A stretch of 64,000 bases of DNA from Agromyces cerinus (GTDB lineage Bacteria > Actinomycetota > Actinomycetes > Actinomycetales > Microbacteriaceae): positions 3,100,001 through 3,164,000 of the forward strand of contig NZ_JAFBCT010000001.1 of assembly GCF_016907835.1 (NCBI RefSeq), in the 5' to 3' direction. The notes under the pieces are model-generated. The model ran no database searches and was not told where the DNA came from. It saw only the letters and a program-made list of their open reading frames with translations. How positions within the stretch are numbered: the first letter of the stretch is position 1; every line of letters starts with the position of its first letter. This document shows positions 34,094-43,402 of this stretch, one piece after another. Made by a program: the position numbers and the translations under genes.

Positions 34094-35083
34094 TCAGCCG
34101 CGAACGATCCAGCCTCGTTCGGAGGCGTGCCAGCCGAGCTGCAGCCGACTCGAGACGCCGGCGAGCTGCATGAGCCCCCGAACGCGCCGCTGCACGGTGC
34201 GCTGCCCCATGTCGAGATGCTTGGCGATGCTCGCATCGGTGAACCCGCCGAGGAGCAGCGACAGCACCTGGAGGTCGAGCACGTCGAGACCGCTCTCGCC
34301 CTCGACCGCCTCGTCGGAGCCCGGACCGCCCAGCACGAGCGGCGTGGCGTCGCGCCACACCGATTCGAAGAGGCCGGCCAGGGAATCGACCAGACCGCTG
34401 GCGTGGATCACGAGGGCTGCCGGCTCCGAGTGATTGCCGTTGAGCGGCACCATCGCGAGCGACCGGTCGGCGATCATCAGCTTGGTCGGCACCCGATCGA
34501 CCACCCGGACGTTGACGTCGGAGCCGAGCGCAGCCGACACCTCGGCGAACTCCGCCGGGGAGGTGAGCACGGCGCGTTCGACCACGATCCGGTAGGAGAC
34601 GCCGCGGGCGACCGCCACTCCTTCGGCCTGATTGTCGGGCCCGGACACGGCCACCGAGTGTTCGGTCACGAACGACATGACCTCCTGCGTCGCACCCAGA
34701 TGCAACTGCAGGAAGCGTTGCGACACCGCGGCAGCGCCCACGACCACCTCGACGAGATCACGGGCGTCCGACTCGGACGCTTCGGCGAGGTACTCCTCGG
34801 CGAGCGCGACCGCCGTGAGCTCGGCCTCCTCGAGCTCGAGCCGCTGCTGGATCAGGAGCGGACGCAGTGCCACGCCTGGGGGCGCTGCGACCCATCGCCC
34901 CCCGGACTCGACCGAGGACTGCGTGGCCAGCCCGCGCAGCTCGAGTGCACGGAGCCGCCGCCCCGTCTCGTCTTCGCCCATTCCGAGCCGCCGGTTCAGG
35001 TGACCGAGATCGGCGGCGCCGAGCGCAAGGAGGAGCCGGTAGACGGACTCCTCCCCCTCGTCGAGCCCGATGGCTGACAGCAT
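34094..35083 (-). CDS. TrmB/LuxR hybrid regulator
   Basis: Regulator of 329 residues with two DNA-binding ends. N-terminus about 1-75: TrmB-like winged helix (MLSAIGLDEGEESVYRLLLA, HLNRRLGMGEDETGRRLRAL). Centre: a domain of unknown ligand. C-terminus about 265-329: LuxR-type HTH (DLQVLSLLLGGFTDASIAKH, LDMGQRTVQRRVRGLM). This architecture is frequent beside secreted subtilases in actinobacteria. GAGGAG 7 bases upstream supports ATG 35083. It is divergent from the S8 peptidase gene, its likely target. The sensed signal is unknown. Confidence 0.85.
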   Translation of the reverse strand: MLSAIGLDEGEESVYRLLLALGAADLGHLNRRLGMGEDETGRRLRALELRGLATQSSVESGGRWVAAPPGVALRPLLIQQRLELEEAELTAVALAEEYLAEASESDARDLVEVVVGAAAVSQRFLQLHLGATQEVMSFVTEHSVAVSGPDNQAEGVAVARGVSYRIVVERAVLTSPAEFAEVSAALGSDVNVRVVDRVPTKLMIADRSLAMVPLNGNHSEPAALVIHASGLVDSLAGLFESVWRDATPLVLGGPGSDEAVEGESGLDVLDLQVLSLLLGGFTDASIAKHLDMGQRTVQRRVRGLMQLAGVSSRLQLGWHASERGWIVRG

Positions 35084-35256
35084 GCGAACACTCCTCGGTC
35101 GCGGATGTCTCAGGGTGGCGGGAAGCGGCCACGGCGTAGTCCCGCCCGCCCCCATTCTTCCGTTCCGGTCGCCGGTACTGCGAGCCTGACGGCCAAGCCC
35201 GGCAGACGCAGACCGATCCGGCCATCGTCACGGACTCACCAGAAGGAAGGAAACCG

Positions 35257-38200
35257 ATGCGCCCCATCTGGCGTAGCACCATCACGGCGGCCACCGTCGC
35301 CGTCATGGTAGCCACCACTGCAAGTCAGTCCAACGCCGTCGAATCGAACGAAGCCGGCGAGCAGCCGCCGATCGTCGGAAGCACCGCCTGGCTCGGCCAA
35401 CAGGCCGACCCTCCGGTCACGGTCACCCTGGTCAATGGCGACCGGGTGCTCGTGACCAATGGCACCACCGTCACGGTACTGCCTCGCGAAGACGGCTCGC
35501 AGCCGATCGTGGAGACCCGCCGCGTCGGCGACGACGTCTACGTCTACCCGGCCGACGTGATCGAAGCGCTCGCCGCCGGCAAGGTCGACGAGGAGCTCTT
35601 CAACGTCACCGGCCTCGTGCGTCAGGGCTACGACGACGCGCACAGTGCCTCGATGCCGCTCATCGCTCAGTACGCCGACCCCGCCGCACCTGTGGTGACC
35701 CCACGCGGCGCCGAGGCGGGCCTCGTGCTCGAATCGATCGGCAGCGCCGCACTCAGTGCAGACAAGGCCGACGCCGCGGACTTCTGGGCCGATCTGACCA
35801 ACCCGCGGAGTCGATCCGCCGGTTCGATCGAGAAGCTCTGGCTCGATCGCAAGGTCGAGGCCGCCCTCGATCAGTCGACCGCGCAGGTCAACGCCCCCGA
35901 CGCCTGGGCTGTCGGACTCGACGGCGCCGGCGCGACCGTCGCCATCCTCGACACCGGAGCCGACGCCGAGCATCCCGACCTGCAGGGCCGCATCATCGCC
36001 GGCGAGGACTTCACCGACTCGGGGTCGTGGAACGACGGCAATGGACACGGCACTCATGTCGCGTCGACGGTCGGCGGTTCCGGCGCGGCCAGCGACGGCG
36101 CGAAGCGTGGCGTGGCACCGCAGGCAGATCTGCTCGTCGGCAAGGTCCTCTCCGACTTCGGCTCCGGCTCGACGTCGGGCATCATCGCGGGCATGGAGTG
36201 GGCGGTCGCGCAAGGCGCGGACATCGTGTCGATGAGCCTCGGCAGCACCGGCCCGGTCGACGGCTGCACCGACCCGATGGCGATGGCCGCCGGGTCGCTC
36301 TCCGAGAGCAGCGACAGCCTCTTCGTGATCGCGGCCGGCAACGTGGGGCCGGGCAACAACACGGTCTCCTCCCCCGGTTGCGCGCCGGCGGTGCTCACGG
36401 TCGGCGCGGTCGACCGCGACGACAGCACGGCGGTCTTCTCCAGCCGCGGGCCGGTCGCCGGCACCCACGTCCTGAAGCCCGAGATCACCGCGCCCGGCGT
36501 GGGCATCTCCGCTGCAGCGGCCGGCGGGCGGGGCGAGTACGCGTACCGGTCCATGTCGGGCACCTCCATGGCAACGCCGCACGTCGCGGGAGCGGCCGCG
36601 ATCGTCAAGCAGCGCCACCCGGAGTGGGACGGCGAGCAGATCAAGGCCGCCCTCGTGTCGTCGGCCGAGACCGACATCCCCGGCGACGTGCGCGAGACCG
36701 GCGGCGGCCGCCTCGACGTGAGTGCGGCGATCGACGAGACCGTGACGGGCGCGCCGGCACTGCAGGCGGGCTCCTTCGACTGGCCGCACACGACCGACGA
36801 GGCCGTCGCGATCGACGTGCCCTACACGAACGTGTCCGACGCACCGGTGACCCTGCAGCTCGAGATCGAGGGGCTGACCGGCAACGACGGCTCCGCCGTC
36901 AAGGGCAAGCTCGCGAAGCTCGAGCAGGACTCCGTGACGATCGCGGCAGGCGAGACGGCGACCGTGCCGCTGCGGGTCGACCCGTCGGCGAAGCTGTCGG
37001 CCGCGCAGTACGGCGACGTCACCGGGCGAATCGTCGCGACCGGCGACGCCGCGGTCTCGACGCCCTTCTCGCTGTACGTGCAGCCCGAGACCGTGCAGGT
37101 CACGGTCAAGGTGGTCGACCGCAACGGCGACCCCGCCGCCGGCGCATCCTCGCTCGACATCATCAACACCGACACGAGCAGCGGCAGCCGCTGGTACAAC
37201 GGCGGCGCAGAAGAGCAGGTCGTCGACGTGCGACCGGGGCGCTTCTTCGTCTCGAGCTTCATCGCCACACCTGACGCCGACGGCACCACGAAGCTCGTGG
37301 ATTCGGTCAGCTACGTGGCACGTCCCGAGCTGTCGATCACCGACGACACGACCGTGGTGCTCGACGCACGCGACGCCGACCGCATCACCGTGAAGACCGA
37401 TCGTCGCAGCGAGACCCGGGTCATGAGCCTCTCCTTCGCCCGCAGCTGGGACGACATGTGGGGGCACTCGGGCACGCTCACCGCGGGCGCCACCGTGACG
37501 TCGGTCTACGCCGACGTGCAGGGCACGGCTCACGACGGCGAGTTCGAGTTCGGGCACTACTGGCGCAAGGCTGCGCCGCTGGTCGAAGACCTGTCGGTGG
37601 TCGGCGGCGACGCGCTCCACCCCATCCCCGCGGGCTACACCTCGATGAACCTCACGGGAACGGGCCGACTGCCGGTCGTCGACGCGGGCAGAGGCACCGA
37701 CGCCGAACTCGCGGCGGCCGACGTCGCCGGCAAGATCGCCCTCGTCCGCATCGCGGACGGCACGGGCTCGGTCTACGCCGAAGTCGTCGCGGCCGGCAAG
37801 GCGGGCGCCAAGGCCGTGGTGGCCTTCCACGAGGCGACCGGGCGCTGGCAGCCCCTGACCGGCACATCCGGCGGGCAGGTGCCGGCGTATTCGATTCCGT
37901 CCGACGAGGCCGCCGCCCTGCGGGAACGGCTCGCCGCCGGACCCGTCGAGCTGCAGTGGAGCTTCACCTCGTCGAGCCCGTTCGTCTACAACCTCGGGTT
38001 CACCCAGGACACGCCGTTCACCGATGCCAAGGAGTTCGTCGTGCGCGACAAGAAGCTCGGGCGCACCGAGGCGACGTTCCAGTCGATGGGCACGGCCGTC
38101 GACCGCCTCGACCTGGTCACGGCGGTCGACGCGTCGGGCAACGGCGTCGGCGTGGGTCAGTTCCAGCCGGTGCAGGCGCCCTCGAAGCGCACCGAGCTGT

Positions 38201-39003
38201 ATACGGCGGGCGACCTCCGGTGGCAGTCCGCCGTGCTGGGGTACTTCCCGTTCGGTGAGGTGATGCTCGACCAGGTACGCCAGTACGAGCCCGGCAGCGT
38301 GCGCTCCGACACGTGGTACGACGGTGTCATCGCACCCAGCGCCGCTGAGTCGTACACCGGCGAGGTGCAACTGGCCGCCGAGCGGCAGGGCAACCTGATG
38401 GGCTTCGCGAGCGGAATGTGGGCCGACAGTTCCGGCCACTGGGCGGGCCCCGGCTCGTTCGGCGACATCGGCAACCTCGTCCTGCGCCGGAACGGTGAGG
38501 AGATCGGCCGATCAGCCTACATCTCCGACGTCTTCGAGGTGCCCGCCGACGATGCCGAGTACGAGCTGCAGCTGTTCACGGAGAAGATCGGCCGCCAGAC
38601 GAACACCTGGCAGCGCTCCTCGGCGGTGACGACGGTCTGGAAGTTCCGTTCGCACCTCGACGAGAGCACCTACTCGCAGGGCCTGCCGGTCATGTTCCCC
38701 CGCGTCGACCTCCCCGAGGACGGCATGAAGACGCTGGCGGCGAAGGCCGACCAGAGGCTGCAGCTGAACGTCGCCGGCCACGCGGGCTACACGCCCGGCA
38801 CGATCACGAGCGCCGGCCTTGCGTACTCCTACGACGGGGAGACGTGGGTGGATGCCACGACCCTCCAGGAAGACGGCGAGTGGGTCGCGATCGTCGACCA
38901 CTCCGGCGCATCCGGTCAGCCGGTGAGCCTTCGGGTGAGCCTGACCGACAGCAACGACAACTCGGTGACGCAGACCGTCGTTCGGGCGTACGACGTGCGC
39001 TGA
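35257..39003 (+). CDS. Secreted S8 (subtilisin-family) serine peptidase, large multidomain
   Basis: Extracellular protease of 1248 residues. A signal peptide covers about residues 1-27 (a hydrophobic stretch ending VATTASQSNA). A propeptide-like region follows to about 200. The peptidase domain has the catalytic triad Asp232 (AILDTGAD), His264 (GHGTHV) and Ser437 (SGTSMATPH), all intact. A PA-like insert (KIALVRIADGTGSVYAEV region) lies in the C-terminal half, with several beta-rich domains to the end. No sorting signal or membrane anchor is visible, so it is released. A strong SD (AGAAGGAAGG) supports the start. Divergent from the TrmB/LuxR regulator and close to a peptide transporter, it likely feeds peptide uptake. 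Confidence 0.93.
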   Translation: MRPIWRSTITAATVAVMVATTASQSNAVESNEAGEQPPIVGSTAWLGQQADPPVTVTLVNGDRVLVTNGTTVTVLPREDGSQPIVETRRVGDDVYVYPADVIEALAAGKVDEELFNVTGLVRQGYDDAHSASMPLIAQYADPAAPVVTPRGAEAGLVLESIGSAALSADKADAADFWADLTNPRSRSAGSIEKLWLDRKVEAALDQSTAQVNAPDAWAVGLDGAGATVAILDTGADAEHPDLQGRIIAGEDFTDSGSWNDGNGHGTHVASTVGGSGAASDGAKRGVAPQADLLVGKVLSDFGSGSTSGIIAGMEWAVAQGADIVSMSLGSTGPVDGCTDPMAMAAGSLSESSDSLFVIAAGNVGPGNNTVSSPGCAPAVLTVGAVDRDDSTAVFSSRGPVAGTHVLKPEITAPGVGISAAAAGGRGEYAYRSMSGTSMATPHVAGAAAIVKQRHPEWDGEQIKAALVSSAETDIPGDVRETGGGRLDVSAAIDETVTGAPALQAGSFDWPHTTDEAVAIDVPYTNVSDAPVTLQLEIEGLTGNDGSAVKGKLAKLEQDSVTIAAGETATVPLRVDPSAKLSAAQYGDVTGRIVATGDAAVSTPFSLYVQPETVQVTVKVVDRNGDPAAGASSLDIINTDTSSGSRWYNGGAEEQVVDVRPGRFFVSSFIATPDADGTTKLVDSVSYVARPELSITDDTTVVLDARDADRITVKTDRRSETRVMSLSFARSWDDMWGHSGTLTAGATVTSVYADVQGTAHDGEFEFGHYWRKAAPLVEDLSVVGGDALHPIPAGYTSMNLTGTGRLPVVDAGRGTDAELAAADVAGKIALVRIADGTGSVYAEVVAAGKAGAKAVVAFHEATGRWQPLTGTSGGQVPAYSIPSDEAAALRERLAAGPVELQWSFTSSSPFVYNLGFTQDTPFTDAKEFVVRDKKLGRTEATFQSMGTAVDRLDLVTAVDASGNGVGVGQFQPVQAPSKRTELYTAGDLRWQSAVLGYFPFGEVMLDQVRQYEPGSVRSDTWYDGVIAPSAAESYTGEVQLAAERQGNLMGFASGMWADSSGHWAGPGSFGDIGNLVLRRNGEEIGRSAYISDVFEVPADDAEYELQLFTEKIGRQTNTWQRSSAVTTVWKFRSHLDESTYSQGLPVMFPRVDLPEDGMKTLAAKADQRLQLNVAGHAGYTPGTITSAGLAYSYDGETWVDATTLQEDGEWVAIVDHSGASGQPVSLRVSLTDSNDNSVTQTVVRAYDVR

Positions 39004-39027
39004 TCACCGCGGCACGTCGGAACACGG

Positions 39028-39071
39028 CCTCGCGGCCACTCGGACTCGGGCGAGTCGGGGTGGCCGCGAGG
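39028..39071 (+). terminator. Terminator of the S8 peptidase gene
   Basis: 12-bp perfect outer stem (39028-39039 with 39060-39071) enclosing a second 6-bp hairpin (39043-39056), starting 25 bases after the stop codon. Confidence 0.8.
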
Positions 39072-39079
39072 TCGTTCGC

Positions 39080-39158
39080 GCCATGATGACGATGGCGCTG
39101 GAGAGACGGGCACCTTCTCGCTGCCGAGCACTCGCTCGGCGAGCCACGGGCCGCGGAT
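39080..39158 (-). pseudogene. Remnant of a POT peptide-transporter gene
   Basis: These 79 bp match positions 33720-33796 inside the intact POT gene on the same strand, with roughly 85% of bases identical by eye and a few small indels. In minus-strand translation they give AERVLGSEKV and, in another frame, SAIVIMA, against ADRVLGSERVLFYSAIVIMA in the intact protein. So it is a frameshifted gene fragment, not a site. It lies between the subtilase terminator and the CGNR gene stop. Confidence 0.8.
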
Positions 39159-39160
39159 GG

Positions 39161-39664
39161 CTACTCCTCGGCCACCGCGAGCTTCGACTTCGCGTAGTGC
39201 CTGCGGGCCTTCACCCGGTTGCCGCAGGTCTCCATCGAGTGCCATTTGCGGGCGTTGGCACGGCTCTCGTCGATGAGGAAGTGCTGGCAGTCGTGTGCCG
39301 CGCACGGCCGGATGCGCGAGCCCTGATCACCCTGCAGCGCCGACCACTCGCCCACGGCCCTCGCCCCGATCGCGCGTTCGGGGTCGACCTCGTCGATCCA
39401 CTCGAGCCCGCTCGCGCCGACGCGGGCACGCTTGCGCATCGCGTCGGCCCACGGCTCGAGCGCCGCGGCAGCCGCTTCACCGCGAAGGAACGGCACGAGC
39501 GCGGCGCGCACCGCCCGGGCGTCGGCGACCTCGGCCGGCGAGCCGAGCGCGCCGTGCACGCGCAGCCATGCGGATGCCGCTGCGTCGTCGCCGAGCTCGT
39601 CGTGAACCTCGTCGCCGATCACGAGCCGCGAGTTCACGAGGTCGAGCAAGAGGGAGGCGGACAT
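39161..39664 (-). CDS. CGNR zinc-finger regulator (ABATE domain)
   Basis: Putative transcription factor of 167 residues. The N-terminal about 110 residues form the ABATE-type domain (SASLLLDLVNSRL, ALVPFLRGEAAAAALEPWAD). The C-terminal about 45 residues are the CGNR zinc finger: RPCAAHDCQHFLIDES, then ANARKWHSMETCGNRVKARR, with the Cys ligands and the name-giving CGNR intact. It is divergent from the chloroperoxidase-type hydrolase; two GTTATAAC palindromes lie between them and are the likely binding sites. Autoregulation is plausible. Ligand unknown. Confidence 0.9.
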   Translation of the reverse strand: MSASLLLDLVNSRLVIGDEVHDELGDDAAASAWLRVHGALGSPAEVADARAVRAALVPFLRGEAAAAALEPWADAMRKRARVGASGLEWIDEVDPERAIGARAVGEWSALQGDQGSRIRPCAAHDCQHFLIDESRANARKWHSMETCGNRVKARRHYAKSKLAVAEE

Positions 39665-39687
39665 GGGCTCTCGATTCTGAACGGAAA

Positions 39688-39748
39688 GTTATAACCATCA
39701 TAACGCGCTAGACAGGTTGGAATGATCGCGCTATGGTGACGTTATAAC
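39688..39748. promoter_or_regulatory. Promoter and GTTATAAC operators between CGNR and hydrolase genes
   Basis: For the rightward hydrolase gene, TAGACA (39709-39714) and TATGGT (39732-39737) are 17 bp apart, a strong promoter. The perfect palindrome GTTATAAC occurs at 39688-39695 and again at 39741-39748, flanking it 53 bp apart; the first is extended as GTTAT-N7-ATAAC to 39704. The second would overlap the transcription start. Leftward, TATGAT (complement of 39697-39702) is a possible -10 for the CGNR gene. Confidence 0.7.
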
Positions 39749-39773
39749 CAACACACCGAACCACACCGGTTAG

Positions 39774-40631
<858 letters not shown>

Positions 40632-40646
40632 TGCGGCCGCACCCGA

Positions 40647-40675
40647 CACGGGGGTTTCGGGGGCATGCCCCCGTG
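40647..40675 (+). terminator. Terminator after the alpha/beta hydrolase gene
   Basis: CACGGGGG (40647-40654) pairs with CCCCCGTG (40668-40675) around a 13-base loop, 16 bases after the stop codon. Confidence 0.6.
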
Positions 40676-40737
40676 CGGGCGCGGCACCGACCTCGTTAGG
40701 GTCGAAGGCGGGCGGAAGGACCGCCCGAGGGGGAATC

Positions 40738-41478
40738 ATGACTCGCACAGCGCGCACGATCGCGACCGGCGCCGTCATCGCAACGGCGGCACTCGCCCTG
40801 AGCGGATGCGGCCTGCTGACGCCGCCCGAACGCTTCAGCGACGACACCACCCTCGACGAACAGGTGCACACGATCGAGATCGACCAGCCTGCGGGCAGCG
40901 TCACGGTCCGCGGCGACGAGGACGCCACGGAGGTCGAGGTCTCACGCACGGTCTCGTACCACGGCGACCGCGAGGTCGGGTCGACGTTCGAGGTCGACGG
41001 CGGCGTGCTCGTGCTCAGCGGGTGCGGCCGCAACTGCACGGTCGACTACTCGATCGCGCTGCCGACCGGCGTCGACGTGCGCGGCGACACCTCGAACGGT
41101 GCGATCGAGCTCACGAAGGTGGGCGAGGTCGACGTCTCGACGAACAACGGCGGCATCGAACTCGACGACGTCGCCGGTGCGGTCGAGGTCGAGACGAGCA
41201 ACGGGCGCATCGAGGGGCGAGGCCTGGCCGGCACCGGCGTGCGGGCGTCGACCTCGAACGGCGCGATCGAGCTGCGACTCGATGCTCCGCAGGACGTCGA
41301 CGCGCGCACCTCCAACGGCGCGATCGACCTGGCCGTGCCGACCGATGACGCGGGCTACCGCGTCACGGCCGACACGTCGAACGGCCCGGTCGACGTCGAC
41401 ATCGACGAGGACTCCGACGGCGAGTTCACGCTCGACCTCGCCACCTCGAACGGGGCGATCCGGGTCACCGGTCGCTGA
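40738..41478 (+). CDS. DUF4097-type lipoprotein with TSNG repeats
   Basis: Surface lipoprotein of 246 residues. Signal peptide with lipobox ALSGC (Cys24). The mature part is a repetitive beta-structure of the DUF4097 type in which TSNG or TNNG recurs seven times every 15-30 residues (DTSNGAIEL, STNNGGIEL, ETSNGRIEG, STSNGAIEL, RTSNGAIDL, DTSNGPVDV, ATSNGAIRV), each probably one turn of a parallel beta-fold. A pair of Cys (SGCGRNC) may form a disulphide. SD GAGGGGGA is good. Monocistronic. Relatives are often encoded near envelope-stress regulators, but none is adjacent. Function unknown. Confidence 0.88.
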   Translation: MTRTARTIATGAVIATAALALSGCGLLTPPERFSDDTTLDEQVHTIEIDQPAGSVTVRGDEDATEVEVSRTVSYHGDREVGSTFEVDGGVLVLSGCGRNCTVDYSIALPTGVDVRGDTSNGAIELTKVGEVDVSTNNGGIELDDVAGAVEVETSNGRIEGRGLAGTGVRASTSNGAIELRLDAPQDVDARTSNGAIDLAVPTDDAGYRVTADTSNGPVDVDIDEDSDGEFTLDLATSNGAIRVTGR

Positions 41479-41517
41479 CCCGTCGCGACGGAGTCCGGCA
41501 CGAGCGAACCGCACGCG

Positions 41518-42075
41518 TCAGCTCGATTCGGCGATCAACTCGGACCCGAGCTCGAGCCGGCCGCCGAGCACTTCGATCTCGCTGATGGATCCGTTCGCCA
41601 CGGGGCCGGGGCGCTGATCCCGAGTTCGAGCGGCGTGGGCGGTGATGGCGTTGATCAGGGCGCCGTGGCTCACGACGACCACGTTCCCGCCATCGTGGAG
41701 GCGCCCGATGCGCTCCAGCACAGCAGCGGCACGCTCGATCAGGCGTTTGTGCGGCTCGATGCCAGGAATCGCCCCGCCGGGAAAGGCCTCCTCGAGCTCC
41801 GCCCAGGGCGTGCCCTCCGCCGCGCCGAGCTCCTGTTCGACGAGGTCCGCCTCGAACTCGACGCTCGCGAGGCCGAGCTCGGCGGCAATGATGCGCGCCG
41901 TCTCGGCGGCTCGGGACAACGGGCTGCTCACAATGGCCGAGTACCGAAGGCCGTCGAGCCGCCCGGCCGCCTCCGACGCCTGCTCCCGCCCGACGTCGTT
42001 GAGCGGGATGTCCTGTCGGCCCTGGATGAGGCCCTGGGCATTCCAGTCCGTCTGGCCATGGCGAACGAGTCGCAA
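41518..42075 (-). CDS. Histidine phosphatase family protein
   Basis: Phosphoglycerate-mutase-like phosphatase of 185 residues. The phosphohistidine motif is LVRHGQTDWN at the N-terminus; LNDVGREQA, SSPLSRAAETARII and the second catalytic His in VVVSHGALINAI are all present. Substrate is not predictable (sugar phosphates and nucleotides are known in the family). The start is uncertain: no ATG is in frame; TTG 42075 puts the RHG motif at the usual distance, with a GGAGG somewhat far upstream. It follows rocD by 82 bp on the same strand and converges with the DUF4097 gene. Confidence 0.85.
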   Translation of the reverse strand: MRLVRHGQTDWNAQGLIQGRQDIPLNDVGREQASEAAGRLDGLRYSAIVSSPLSRAAETARIIAAELGLASVEFEADLVEQELGAAEGTPWAELEEAFPGGAIPGIEPHKRLIERAAAVLERIGRLHDGGNVVVVSHGALINAITAHAARTRDQRPGPVANGSISEIEVLGGRLELGSELIAESS

Positions 42076-42157
42076 GCGGGTGATGAGCGCACCTCCGGGG
42101 CCGGTCGATCGATGTCGAGACCACACTCCCACCGCACGGGCCGGACGGTGAAATCGT

Positions 42158-43402
42158 TCACGACCGTGCTGCGAACTCCTCGAGCACCTCGGCGAGCTGA
42201 TCGACGGCCCAGTCGAGGTCGGCCTGCTCGACCACGATCGGCGGCGCCAGGCGGATGGTCGAGCCGTGCGTGTCCTTCGCGAGCACCCCGCGGCGCATGA
42301 GCGCCTCGCAGGCCTCGCGACCGGTCGCGAGCGCGGGGTCGATGTCGATGCCGGCCCAGAGGCCGGCGCCCCGCACCTCCACGACGCCGCGTCCGACGAG
42401 CGAGCGCAGACGCGACTGCAGGTGGTCGCCGAGCTCGCGCGCACGCTCCTGCGGCTGACCGCTCGCGAGCATGCGCACGACTTCGAGCCCGACGGATGCC
42501 GCGAGCGGATTGCCCCCGAAGGTCGACCCGTGCTCGCCGGGGCGGAGCACCCCGAGCACGTCGCGGTCGCCGACGACCGCCGAGACCGGCACGATGCCGC
42601 CGCCGAGCGCCTTGCCGAGCAGGTACAGGTCGGGCACGACCCCGACGAGGTCGCACGCGAACGTCGCCCCCACCCGGCCGAGACCCGACTGGATCTCGTC
42701 GGCGATGAGCAGCACCCGCTGTTCGGTGCACAGCGCCCGCAGCGCCGGCAGGAAGTCGGCCGGTGGCACGACGATGCCGGCCTCGCCCTGGATCGGCTCG
42801 ACGAGCACCGCGACGGTGTTCTCGTCGATCGCGGCGGCGACCGCATCGGCGTCGCCGTAGGGCACCGTGCGGAAGCCCGGCGTGTACGGCCCGAAGTCGT
42901 CGTGAGCATCGGGGTCGTCGCTGAACGAGATGATCGTCGTCGTGCGGCCGTGGAAGTTGCCGGCCATCACGACGATGTTCGCGGAATCGGCTGCGACGCC
43001 CTTCACCCGGTAGCCCCAGGCGCGCGCCACCTTGATGGCCGACTCGACGGCCTCGGCGCCCGTGTTCATGGGCAGCACCAGGTCCTTGCCGCAGAGGGCC
43101 GCGAGTTCGGTGACGAACGGGCCGAGCCGGTCGTTGTGGAACGCGCGGCTCGTGAGCGTGATGCGGCCGAGCTGCTCGCGGGCGGCCTCGACGAGGCGCG
43201 GGTTGCCGTGGCCGAAGTTCACGGCCGAGTACGCGGCGAGGCAGTCGAGGTAGCGACGCCCCTCGACATCCGTCACCCAGGCGCCCTCGCCCGAGGCGAC
43301 GACGACCGGCAGCGGGTGATAGTTGTGCGCGGCGTGCTCGTCTTCGAGCAGGATCGCGTCGGCGGTGCGGTCGGTCGTCATGGCAGGTCGGTTCAGGGTC
43401 AT
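42158..43402 (-). CDS. rocD: Ornithine aminotransferase
   Basis: PLP enzyme of 414 residues that converts L-ornithine and 2-oxoglutarate to glutamate 5-semialdehyde and glutamate. HNYHPLPVVVASGEGAWVTD, the PLP-phosphate site PMNTGAEAVESAIK, VEPIQGEAG, LIADEIQSGLGR and the Schiff-base Lys in LLGKALGGG match ornithine aminotransferases. The ATG at 43402 overlaps the DDAH stop (ATGA), so the two are coupled. The product feeds the P5C dehydrogenase half of PutA, encoded at 52309-55932. Confidence 0.92.
   Translation of the reverse strand: MTLNRPAMTTDRTADAILLEDEHAAHNYHPLPVVVASGEGAWVTDVEGRRYLDCLAAYSAVNFGHGNPRLVEAAREQLGRITLTSRAFHNDRLGPFVTELAALCGKDLVLPMNTGAEAVESAIKVARAWGYRVKGVAADSANIVVMAGNFHGRTTTIISFSDDPDAHDDFGPYTPGFRTVPYGDADAVAAAIDENTVAVLVEPIQGEAGIVVPPADFLPALRALCTEQRVLLIADEIQSGLGRVGATFACDLVGVVPDLYLLGKALGGGIVPVSAVVGDRDVLGVLRPGEHGSTFGGNPLAASVGLEVVRMLASGQPQERARELGDHLQSRLRSLVGRGVVEVRGAGLWAGIDIDPALATGREACEALMRRGVLAKDTHGSTIRLAPPIVVEQADLDWAVDQLAEVLEEFAARS

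Noticed and set aside
41480..41491. CCGTCGCGACGG palindrome between the DUF4097 and histidine phosphatase genes as a terminator
   Set aside because: It has no room for a loop beyond four bases and only a short stem; not better than chance in this composition.
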